Source: Amycolatopsis alkalitolerans (GTDB taxonomy: Bacteria; Actinomycetota; Actinomycetes; Mycobacteriales; Pseudonocardiaceae). Taken from it: a stretch of 64,000 nucleotides of DNA. Within the stretch, counting starts at the first letter, position 1. Every line of letters starts with the position of its first letter. The translations under genes were made by a program, and so were the position numbers. Under the pieces are notes generated by a model. That model was not told where the DNA came from. It did no database searches and saw only the letters and a program-made list of their open reading frames with translations. The stretch spans positions 62,001 through 126,000 of the forward strand of contig NZ_VDFW01000007.1 of assembly GCF_006152065.1 (NCBI RefSeq). The letters run 5' to 3'. Shown here in pieces: positions 25,821-33,279 of this stretch.

Positions 25821-27014
25821 GTGCATCGCCGGAAACTCGCCTCGATACTCGCCGCCGCGACGGTCGCCGCCGGCACCGCCCTCACCCTCGTCACCCACGC
25901 CGGCGCCGCCGCCGGTGCGACGGCGGCCCTGAGCAACAACTGGTACGCGTCGGCCCCCTACCTCATGCCCCAGAGCAACAACCCGCCCGATCCCGCCGCC
26001 GTGATGGCCGCGACCGGGCAGAAGGCCTTCCAGCTCGCCTTCATCCTCGCTCCCGACGGCGGTGGCTGCTCGCCCACCTGGGACGGGACCTCCGCGGTCT
26101 CCGCCGACACCACCGTCGCGGGGGTGATCGGCAAGATCCGCGGCGCGGGCGGGGACGTCTCGGTCTCCGTCGGCGGGTACGGCGGGACGAAACTCGGCCA
26201 GACCTGCTCGGGCGCCTCCGGAACCGCCGCCGCCTACCAGCAGGTGATCGACAAGTACGGCCTGCACGCGATCGACTTCGACCTCGAAGAGCCCGAGTAC
26301 GAGAACGACGCCGCGATCGGCAACGAACTCGGCGCCGCGCAGATCCTGCAGCGCGACAACCCCGGGCTGTTCGTGTCGGTGACCATGCCCGGCACCTCGG
26401 CCGGCACCGGCTGGTTCGGCACCCAGTTGCTGGACAAGTCGAAGAGCCTCGGCTTCACCCCGGACAACTTCTCGATCATGCCCTTCGACGGCGGGTTTGA
26501 CGGCGCTTCGAGCCAGACCTCCGCGCTGGAGGCGTTCCACTCGCTGCTGATGAGCCACCTCGGCTGGGACAGCGCGGCCGCCTACGCGCACGAGGGCTTC
26601 TCCGGGATGAACGGCAAGAGCGACGCGGCCGAGTACTTCTACCAGGCCGATTTCCAGACCGTGCTCGACTACGCGACGAGCCACCACCTGGGCCGGTTCA
26701 CGTTCTGGCCGGTCAACCGCGACCGCGCCTGCACCACGACCACCGACAACGGCGTGTGCAGCAACGTTTCCCAGAGTGACTGGGACTTCACGAAGTTCAC
26801 CGCCAAGTTCGCCGGTGCCACGCCGCCCACCACCACCACCACGACCACGACGCCCGCGGGCAGTTGCGCGGTCGCGGCGTGGAGTGCCACCACGGCGTAC
26901 AACGGCGGCGCCGTCGTTTCCTACGACGGACATGCGTGGACCGCGAAATGGTGGACCTACGGCGACATCCCGGGCGGCGGGGCCGGCGTCTGGATCGACA
27001 ACGGCGCCTGCTAG
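25821..27014 (+). CDS. Secreted GH18 chitinase with C-terminal carbohydrate-binding module
   Basis: 397 aa. Residues 1-30 are a signal peptide (RRKLA, a long hydrophobic stretch, THAGAAAGA). The GH18 catalytic domain carries D152-x-D154-x-E156 (AIDFDLEE), with E156 as the catalytic acid, and the chitinase block DVSVSVGGYGG upstream. A threonine-rich linker (about 333-343) joins it to a CBM5/12-like chitin-binding module (CAVAAWSATTAYNGG...AKWWT). GTG start after GGAGGAC. The dre site upstream indicates control by DasR and induction on chitin breakdown products. Confidence 0.9.
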   Translation: MHRRKLASILAAATVAAGTALTLVTHAGAAAGATAALSNNWYASAPYLMPQSNNPPDPAAVMAATGQKAFQLAFILAPDGGGCSPTWDGTSAVSADTTVAGVIGKIRGAGGDVSVSVGGYGGTKLGQTCSGASGTAAAYQQVIDKYGLHAIDFDLEEPEYENDAAIGNELGAAQILQRDNPGLFVSVTMPGTSAGTGWFGTQLLDKSKSLGFTPDNFSIMPFDGGFDGASSQTSALEAFHSLLMSHLGWDSAAAYAHEGFSGMNGKSDAAEYFYQADFQTVLDYATSHHLGRFTFWPVNRDRACTTTTDNGVCSNVSQSDWDFTKFTAKFAGATPPTTTTTTTTPAGSCAVAAWSATTAYNGGAVVSYDGHAWTAKWWTYGDIPGGGAGVWIDNGAC

Positions 27015-27024
27015 GTGGTCTGGA

Positions 27025-27450
27025 CAGCGGGGGCGGGTGGCCGTTCCAGGTGACGAAGCACGAGGACGCGGCGCCCAGTTCCAGCACCACGCGCCCGTTC
27101 GGCGGCGCCAACGGCATCGGGCTCGCGCAGGCCTGTCCGGACGTCTCGTCACTGGCTTCGGCCTACCGCAAGGTGATCAGCACCTAGCAGTTGTCCAAAG
27201 TGGATTTCGACATCGAGGACGGCGCGCTCGGTGACATCGCGGCCAGCACGCGACGCGCCCAGGCGATCGCCCAGTTGCAGAAGCAGCGGGATCTCGACGT
27301 GTCGTTCACCCTGTCCGTGCGGTTGGACGCGGTGAACGTCATGGCGATGGACTACGGCGACGGCGCCGCACCGAGCCCGTCAGGCCGGATGGGCCCTGGC
27401 CGGCCATGTGGTCGGCGGCCCGCGACCAGCAGCCGCTCGATTTCACGAAG
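27025..27450 (+). pseudogene. Decayed second GH18 chitinase
   Basis: Pieces of another GH18 enzyme lie in order but not in one open frame: GGANGIGLAQACPDVSSL then AYRKVIST, a TAG stop at 27185-27187, then VDFDIEDGALGDIAAS (the DxDxE active-site strand), QAIAQLQKQRDLDVSFTLSV, VNVMAMDYGDGAAP, and in another frame MWSAARDQQPLDFTKG. Family members carry about 100 more residues between the VSFTLSV and NVMAMDYG blocks and a full N-terminus; both are gone. A nonsense mutation, deletions and a frameshift make it a clear pseudogene. The order suggests an old neighbouring chitinase rather than a copy of the intact one. Confidence 0.75.
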
Positions 27451-27481
27451 GGCCCGGAGACGGAGCGGTTACGCTGGCGGG

Positions 27482-27853
27482 ATGAAGGCCGCGGAACTGA
27501 AGAGGACCTGCCTGGGCCTGCCCGGGGCACGTGAGGAGTTCCCCTTCGACGAAGGCACCAGCGTGTTCAAGGTGGCGGGCAAGATGTTCGCGCTCAGCGC
27601 GTTGCGCGGCACCCCGCTGCGGGTGAGCCTCAAATGCGAGCCGGACCTCGCCGTGCAGTTGCGGCAGGAGTACCCGGCCATCACCGCCGGGTACCACCTC
27701 AGCAAACGGCACTGGAACACCGTGCTGCTCGACGGTTCGGTTCCCGGCCGGCTGGTCCGCGAAATGATCGAGGACTCCTACGATCTCGTGGTCGCGAAGC
27801 TTCCCCGCCGGGAACAGGAAAAGCTGAACTGGATCGCACTCGCCCGGGAATGA
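27482..27853 (+). CDS. MmcQ/YjbR family DNA-binding-fold protein
   Basis: 123-aa protein of the MmcQ/YjbR family (CyaY-like fold): PGAREEFPFDEGTSVFKVAGKMFAL, LRVSLKCEPDLAVQLRQEYPAI and HWNTVLLDG are the family blocks, and SYDLVVAKLPR ends it. The biochemical role of the family is not established. It starts directly after the chitinase pseudogene and has no obvious operon partner. Confidence 0.85.
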   Translation: MKAAELKRTCLGLPGAREEFPFDEGTSVFKVAGKMFALSALRGTPLRVSLKCEPDLAVQLRQEYPAITAGYHLSKRHWNTVLLDGSVPGRLVREMIEDSYDLVVAKLPRREQEKLNWIALARE

Positions 27854-27977
27854 TCTTCGTCGGCCGGTTCATGGCGCGAAACTCCGGCGAAGTTCCCCCG
27901 ATTTCCACTTTTCTCACCTTATCGTGCAGCCCGAGTCGACAAGTTGACCTCATTCCGTGTTTGGTTTGGAGGCAGGG

Positions 27978-28736
27978 TTGCGCTATCGGGTGCTGCGGCC
28001 GCCGTACTGTTACCGCTGGGCGATCTTGCTGAGCGCGCTGGTGGTGGCGATCGCGGCGATGGTCTCGGCCTTCAGCTCCGCCGACGGCGCGCCGGCGCAG
28101 GCCCCGGCTCCCGCGGCGAAGGCGGTCGCGACCACCCCGGACGGACTCGTGCGCGAGACCGCGCGCGAGGGCAAGTTCGTCGCGCTCACCTTCGACGACG
28201 GCCCCGACCCGGTGTACACCCCGCAGATCCTCGACGCGCTGTCGCGGGCCGGTGCGGTGGCGACTTTCTGTATGGTCGGCACGAACGTCGCCCGCCATCC
28301 GGATCTGGTACGCGCGGTGCTCTCGCGCGGGATGCGGTTGTGCGACCACACCCTGAGCCACGACGAGGACCTGAGCAAGCGCAGCGAGCAGCGGGTCACC
28401 GCCGAGATCGCCGGCTGCTGGTCGGACCTGCAGGTCGCGGCCGGCGCCGACGTGCCCGTGCCCTACTTCCGGGCGCCGGGCGGGATCTGGTCGGACCCGG
28501 TGCGCCAGATCGCGGCGCGGCAGGGGATGAAAGCGCTTTCCTGGAGCGTCGACGCGCGTGACTGGGCCCTGCCCGGAACCGCGAAAATCGTCGAGACGGT
28601 GCGGCAGTCGGTCCGGCCGGGCGCGGTGATCCTCCTGCACGACGGCGGCGGCAAGCGAACCCAGACCGTCGAGGCCCTCAACCAGTTGCTGCCGTGGCTC
28701 GTCGCACAGGGGTACCAGTTCGACTGGCCGGGCTAG
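27978..28736 (+). CDS. Polysaccharide deacetylase (NodB-homology domain)
   Basis: 252-aa carbohydrate esterase 4 protein. An N-terminal membrane anchor (YRWAILLSALVVAIAAMV) places the catalytic domain outside the cell. NodB motifs are present: TFDDGPDP (catalytic and metal Asp), HTLSHDED (metal His pair), RAPGG and ALSWSVDARDW, and LLHDGG near the end. Substrates may be chitin, peptidoglycan or other N-acetylated glycans. TTG 27978 sits 5 bp after GGAGG (27968-27972) and is preferred to the in-frame GTG at 27957. Nearness to chitinase genes suggests chitin/GlcNAc metabolism, but no dre site precedes it. Confidence 0.86.
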   Translation: MRYRVLRPPYCYRWAILLSALVVAIAAMVSAFSSADGAPAQAPAPAAKAVATTPDGLVRETAREGKFVALTFDDGPDPVYTPQILDALSRAGAVATFCMVGTNVARHPDLVRAVLSRGMRLCDHTLSHDEDLSKRSEQRVTAEIAGCWSDLQVAAGADVPVPYFRAPGGIWSDPVRQIAARQGMKALSWSVDARDWALPGTAKIVETVRQSVRPGAVILLHDGGGKRTQTVEALNQLLPWLVAQGYQFDWPG

Positions 28737-28909
28737 GCGTGGGGCGTGTAACAGCCCGCCTGGGCACGGCGACTACCTGGCACACGGGGAACATGCCGGT
28801 TTTTGCGGCGGTGGCTACCCGTCTCGCCTCGCGCTCGGACTCCCCCTCGGAGCGTCGCGGCGGGCGAGTGCTCCCGTGCGCGGGCTCCCTTGTCCCCCCG
28901 CGCCGGGAG

Positions 28910-29353
28910 TCACTTGCCGCGCATCCAGCTGTCCAGCACCATCAGCGTCTTGGTACTCGTCACCCGGTGGCTCGCGCGGATCTCGTCGACCAGCTTCTGC
29001 AGGTGCGCCATGTCCCGCACGCGCAGCCACACGAGCGCGTCCGGGTCACCGGCGATCGTGAACACCGCCTGGGTCTCGGGCATGCGCGTGGTCGTCTGCA
29101 GGATCTCGGCGACGTTCGTCGTGCCGAAGAACCGGATCTCGGTGAAGGCCTCGATGCCCCAGCCGAGTTTCGCGTGATCGACCTGCACGGTGAACCCCGT
29201 GATCACCCCGGTCTCCCGCAACCGGTCGATCCGCCGTTTCACGGCCGCCGTCGACAGCGTGACGCGCCCCGCGATGTCGGCGAGCGTGCGGCGGCCGTCC
29301 TCGCGCAGGAGGTTCAGGATCTCGTGATCCGTCGCGTCCAGGGGTTCTGCCAT
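28910..29353 (-). CDS. Lrp/AsnC-family transcriptional regulator
   Basis: 147-aa Lrp/AsnC regulator: N-terminal helix-turn-helix (about residues 5-55; LDATDHEILNLLREDGRRTLADIA and STAAVKRRIDRL) and the ligand-binding RAM domain (about 65-140). It is divergent from the indolepyruvate oxidoreductase gene across a 123-bp region with three repeated TCTTGCGT-type motifs. Control of amino-acid-derived 2-oxoacid oxidation by an Lrp protein is a natural fit; the effector is likely an amino acid (inference). Confidence 0.88.
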   Translation of the reverse strand: MAEPLDATDHEILNLLREDGRRTLADIAGRVTLSTAAVKRRIDRLRETGVITGFTVQVDHAKLGWGIEAFTEIRFFGTTNVAEILQTTTRMPETQAVFTIAGDPDALVWLRVRDMAHLQKLVDEIRASHRVTSTKTLMVLDSWMRGK

Positions 29354-29364
29354 GCGCGCATCGT

Positions 29365-29445
29365 ACGCAAAGAACCGACCGGCAAGCAGGCTCGCGGCTC
29401 CCGAATCTTGCGTCTTCCGCGCTCATACCCCGGTGCCTCTTGCGT
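29365..29445. promoter_or_regulatory. Candidate Lrp binding region with three TCTT(T)GCGT motifs
   Basis: TCTTGCGT occurs at 29406-29413 and 29438-29445, 32 bp (three helical turns) apart. The reverse complement of ACGCAAAGA (29365-29373) reads TCTTTGCGT. Same-face repeated sites are typical for Lrp-type octamer wrapping. Binding is inferred only. Confidence 0.4.
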
Positions 29446-29476
29446 GTGACCTGGCTCATTGCCTGTGCTGTGCGGC

Positions 29477-32400
29477 ATGAGCTTCACGCTGGAGGACCGC
29501 TATCACCGCGAGGACGGCACGATCTACGTCACGGGCGTCCAGGCCCTGGTGCGCCTGGTGCTCGACCGCATCCGCCACGACCGCCGCGCCGGGCTGCGCA
29601 CGGCCGCCTTCGTCTCAGGCTACGAGGGCTCGCCGCTCGCCGGGTTCGACCTGGAGCTGGCCCGCCAGGCGAAGCTGCTCGACGAGTACGACGTCGTGCA
29701 CCGGCCGGGCCTGAACGAGGAGCTGGCCGCGACCTCGGTGATGGGCAGCCAGCTCGCCGAGGCCGCCGGGCTGCGCAGAGACGGCGTGACCGGATTCTGG
29801 TACGGCAAGGCGCCCGGGCTCGACCGCGCCACCGACGCGCTGCGGCACGCCAACCTGGCCGGAACCCACCCGCGCGGCGGGGCGGTCGCGTTCGTCGGCG
29901 ACGACCCGAACGCGAAGTCCTCCACCGTGCCGTCCGCGTCCGAGGGGGCGCTCGCCGATCTCGCGATCCCCACCTTCTTCCCTGCCGACCAGCAGGACGT
30001 GCTCGATTTCGGCCGGCACGCGGTCGAACTGTCCCGCGCGACCGGCCTGTGGGCGGCGATGAAGATCGTCACGAACGTCGCGGACGGGGCGGGCACCGCG
30101 CTGGTGAGTCCGAAGTGGACGCCGCCGGAGCTACCGGGAAGCGCTTACTCGCACCGGCCCAGCTCCCGCCTCCTCGGCGCGGAGCTCACGGGGCTGGAGC
30201 AGAGCCTGCACGAGGTGCGGCTGCCGCTCGCGGTCGAGTACTTGCGGGCCGCCGGGATCAACCGGATCGTGCGGCGGAGCGATGGTGACCGGATCGGCAT
30301 CGTCGCCGCCGGCAAGGCCTATCTGGACCTGCGGCAGGCCTTGCGCACGCTGGGGATCGACGACCTGGAGCCGGCCGGTATCCGGCTGCTCAAGCTCGGC
30401 GCGGTCTACCCGCTGGACCCGGTCGCGATCCGCGAGTTCGCCGATGGTCTCGACGAGATCGTGGTCGTGGAGGAGAAGCGCGCGTTCCTCGAACCGGCGG
30501 TCAAGGAGGTGCTCTACGGACGGGCCGGCGCCCCCCCGGTCCACGGGAAGGCCCTGTTCAGCGCGGTGGGGGAGCTGGATCCGGACACGATCGCCGGTGG
30601 CCTGAGGTCCACGCTGGCGCGCTACGCGAAGCTCGCCCCCGCCCGCGCCCGCCGTGAGCGCATCTCCCTGCCGCTGCTCGCGCGCACCCCGTACTTCTGC
30701 TCCGGCTGCCCGCACAACTCCTCGACCAGGGTGCCGGAGGGGACCATCGTCGGGGCGGGCATCGGCTGCCACACGATGGCCATGTTCATGGACCCCGAGT
30801 CCGTCGGGGACGTCGTCGGGCTGACCCAGATGGGCGGCGAGGGCGCGCAGTGGATCGGCATGGCGCCTTTCGCCGGCAACCGGCATTTCGTGCAGAACCT
30901 CGGCGACGGCACGTTCGCGCACTCCGGCAGCCTCGCGATCCGCGCCGCGGTGGCCGCGGGCGTGCACATCACCTACAAGCTGCTCTACAACTCGGCGGTC
31001 GCGATGACCGGCGCGCAGGAAGCCGTGGGCGGGCTGGCGGTCGAACAGGTGGCGCGGCTGCTGCTGCTCGAAGGCGCCGCGAAGGTGGTGATCACCAGTG
31101 ACGCGCCGCGGAAACTCAAGCGCACCAAGGGTGTCGAGATCCGCCACCGCGACGAGCTGATGCGCACCCAGGAGGAGCTCGCCGCGGTCCCGGGCGTCAC
31201 CGTGCTCATCCACGAGCAGGAATGCGCGGCGGAGAAGCGCCGCAAACGCCGCCGTGGCAAGGCGCCGACACCCGAGACGAAGGTGGTCATCAACGAGCGC
31301 GTCTGCGAGGGCTGCGGCGACTGCGGCACCAAGTCCAACTGCCTGTCGGTGCGGCCCGTGGCCACCGAGTTCGGCCGCAAGACCCGGATCCACCAGTCTT
31401 CGTGCAACCTCGACTACTCGTGCCTGGCGGGGGACTGCCCTTCGTTCCTGACCGTCGTGCCCGGCGGCGAGCGGCCCCGGCCTCACCTGCCGGAGCCCGG
31501 TGAGATTCCCGAACCGCGGCGGAAGACCGGGGATTTCACCGTCCGCATCACCGGGGTCGGCGGTACGGGTGTCGTGACCGTCGCGCAGATCCTCGCCGCC
31601 GCCGCGGTCATCGACGGCAGGTACGTCCGCATGCTCGACCAGACCGGCCTGGCCCAGAAGGGCGGCGCGGTGGTCTCGGACCTGAAGATCACCGATCAGC
31701 CGGTCGAGCAGGCGGCCAAGCTCGGCCTCGGCGAATGCGACCTGTACCTCGCGTGCGACGCGCTCGTCGGCGCCGACCCGGGCCAGCTCGCGGTGACCGA
31801 CCGCGGCCGCACGACCGCCGTCGTGTCGACCACGGAGGTCCCGACCGGGCGCATGATCATCGACCCGGACGTGTCCTTCCCGGCGCAGGACGGGATCCGC
31901 GCGACGATCGACGACGCGACCGCCCGGGCGTTCTACTTCGACGCCCGCGGTCTGGCGGAGACCCTGCTCGACGACGACCAGTTCGCCAACATCCTCCATC
32001 TCGGCGCGGCGTACCAGGCGGGTGCGCTCGGGGTGAGCGCGGCGAGCATCGAGGAGGCGGTTCGGCTCAACGGCACCGCCGTCGAGGCGAACCTGCGCGC
32101 GTTCCGCCACGGCCGCCAGATCGTCGCCGCGCCGCCGGAGCCCGAGGTGCCCGGCACCGGGCTGGACCGGCTGCTGGAGATCCGCGTTCCGGACCTCACC
32201 GAGTACCAGGACGAGCGGTACGCGCGGGAGTACGCCGAGTTCGTCGAGCAGGTGCGGCGGCAGGATCCCGTGGTCGCCGAAGCGGTCGCCCGCAACCTCT
32301 ACAAGCTCATGGCCTACAAGGACGAGTACGAGGTCGCGCGGCTGTCGCTCGATCCGAAGCTGACCGACGACATCGAGGCCCGCTTCGGTACCGGCGCCAA

Positions 32401-32770
32401 GGTCTCCTACCGGCTGCACCCGCCGGTCCTGCGGGCACTCGGCCTTCGCCGCAAGATCAGCCTCGGCCCGTGGTTCCGCCCGGTGTTCCGGATGCTGCGC
32501 GCGATGCGGCGACTGCGCGGCACGAAGCTGGACGCGTTCGGGTACGCCCGCGTCCGCCGCGTCGAGCGCGCCCTGATCGGGGAGTACCGCGACGCGGTGA
32601 GCCGGGCGCTCGCGGCCGCCCCGGGCGACCCGGCCGTCCTCGAACTGGCGGAGCTGCCCGATCTGATCCGCGGGTACGAGGAGATCAAGCTCGCGAACGT
32701 CGCTCGCTACCGGGAACGGCAGGCGAACCTTCTCGCAAGATTTGACGTGGATATATTACGAGTCTCGTAG
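29477..32770 (+). CDS. Indolepyruvate ferredoxin oxidoreductase family protein (fused alpha/beta)
   Basis: 1097-aa fused 2-oxoacid:ferredoxin oxidoreductase, which decarboxylates aryl or branched 2-oxoacids to acyl-CoA and reduces ferredoxin. In order: pyrimidine-binding domain (from the start; YEGSPLAGFD), a TPP domain with GAGIGCHTMAMFM and GGEGAQWIGMAPF, FCSGCPHNSST before it, a ferredoxin-like Fe-S segment CEGCGDCGTKSNC with CNLDYSCLAGDCPSF, then the gamma/beta part beginning VGGTGVVTVAQIL, and a C-terminal DUF6537-like tail. ATG 29477 is chosen over the TTG at 29459; neither has a clear ribosome site. Probably serves phenylalanine/tyrosine/tryptophan or branched-chain amino acid catabolism under Lrp control. 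Confidence 0.9.
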   Translation: MSFTLEDRYHREDGTIYVTGVQALVRLVLDRIRHDRRAGLRTAAFVSGYEGSPLAGFDLELARQAKLLDEYDVVHRPGLNEELAATSVMGSQLAEAAGLRRDGVTGFWYGKAPGLDRATDALRHANLAGTHPRGGAVAFVGDDPNAKSSTVPSASEGALADLAIPTFFPADQQDVLDFGRHAVELSRATGLWAAMKIVTNVADGAGTALVSPKWTPPELPGSAYSHRPSSRLLGAELTGLEQSLHEVRLPLAVEYLRAAGINRIVRRSDGDRIGIVAAGKAYLDLRQALRTLGIDDLEPAGIRLLKLGAVYPLDPVAIREFADGLDEIVVVEEKRAFLEPAVKEVLYGRAGAPPVHGKALFSAVGELDPDTIAGGLRSTLARYAKLAPARARRERISLPLLARTPYFCSGCPHNSSTRVPEGTIVGAGIGCHTMAMFMDPESVGDVVGLTQMGGEGAQWIGMAPFAGNRHFVQNLGDGTFAHSGSLAIRAAVAAGVHITYKLLYNSAVAMTGAQEAVGGLAVEQVARLLLLEGAAKVVITSDAPRKLKRTKGVEIRHRDELMRTQEELAAVPGVTVLIHEQECAAEKRRKRRRGKAPTPETKVVINERVCEGCGDCGTKSNCLSVRPVATEFGRKTRIHQSSCNLDYSCLAGDCPSFLTVVPGGERPRPHLPEPGEIPEPRRKTGDFTVRITGVGGTGVVTVAQILAAAAVIDGRYVRMLDQTGLAQKGGAVVSDLKITDQPVEQAAKLGLGECDLYLACDALVGADPGQLAVTDRGRTTAVVSTTEVPTGRMIIDPDVSFPAQDGIRATIDDATARAFYFDARGLAETLLDDDQFANILHLGAAYQAGALGVSAASIEEAVRLNGTAVEANLRAFRHGRQIVAAPPEPEVPGTGLDRLLEIRVPDLTEYQDERYAREYAEFVEQVRRQDPVVAEAVARNLYKLMAYKDEYEVARLSLDPKLTDDIEARFGTGAKVSYRLHPPVLRALGLRRKISLGPWFRPVFRMLRAMRRLRGTKLDAFGYARVRRVERALIGEYRDAVSRALAAAPGDPAVLELAELPDLIRGYEEIKLANVARYRERQANLLARFDVDILRVS
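32757..32769. promoter_or_regulatory. 13-bp palindrome at the ior stop / nitroreductase promoter
   Basis: TACGAG-T-CTCGTA is a perfect palindrome that overlaps the stop codon of the indolepyruvate oxidoreductase gene and lies 15 bp before the next start. A TTGACG hexamer at 32742-32747 is just upstream. It may be a repressor site for the nitroreductase gene; no candidate regulator is adjacent. Confidence 0.4.
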
Positions 32771-32783
32771 TACATTCGAGGTC

Positions 32784-33233
32784 ATGACAGATCAGGCACA
32801 GAGCTACCGGCGCAAGGTCAACTCGATCAACAAGGTGATCACCGGGCTGCAGCGGGCCGGGCTCGCGTTCGGCCCCACCCAGTTGCTGCACGTGAAGGGG
32901 CGGCGCAGCGGGCAGTTGCGCACGTTCCCGATCGCGGTGCTGCCGCTGACCGGCGGGAAGTACGTCATCCAGGCGTTCCCGAAGGCGGCCTGGGTCGCGA
33001 ACGTGCGCGGCGCGGACACCGTGACGCTGGCCCGCGGGCGGCGCTCGAGCACGGTGCGGCTCGTCGAGCTGCCCGTGGAGGAGCGCCGCCCGTTACTGCA
33101 CGAACTCGTGCGCACCAGCCCGAAGAGCGTCGGAAGGCGGTACGTCACCACGGGCCTGGCCGAATCGTCGACGCCGGACGGCGTCGCGGCGGCGGCCGAA
33201 CGGATCGCGGTCTTCCGCGTCGAACCGGTCTAG
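32784..33233 (+). CDS. Deazaflavin (F420)-dependent nitroreductase family protein
   Basis: 149-aa split-barrel protein of the deazaflavin-dependent nitroreductase (Ddn) family. These use reduced F420 to reduce quinones or nitro compounds. The blocks LLHVKGRRSGQLRTFPIAVL and YVIQAFPKAAWVANVR are family hallmarks. The start at 32784 (MTDQAQ) is chosen because the 14 residues before it overlap the previous gene and are not family-like. It could also be a flavin/haem binder of the same fold. Confidence 0.85.
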   Translation: MTDQAQSYRRKVNSINKVITGLQRAGLAFGPTQLLHVKGRRSGQLRTFPIAVLPLTGGKYVIQAFPKAAWVANVRGADTVTLARGRRSSTVRLVELPVEERRPLLHELVRTSPKSVGRRYVTTGLAESSTPDGVAAAAERIAVFRVEPV

Positions 33234-33279
33234 CGGAACGCAATCGACGAAGCCCCCGGGCTGCCCGTAGGGTTTCCTC

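Noticed and set aside
25677..27152. Minus-strand frame of 491 codons opposite the chitinase
   Set aside because: Gly/Arg/Val-rich shadow of the secreted GH18 gene without recognisable motifs.
28737..28909. Possible small RNA or terminator in the gap between the deacetylase and lrp genes
   Set aside because: Only weak GC-rich complementarity; no promoter or clean hairpin could be supported.
30131..32419. Long minus-strand open frame antisense to the indolepyruvate oxidoreductase gene
   Set aside because: Arg/Ala/Pro/Gly-rich shadow of a strongly coding gene; no family motifs.
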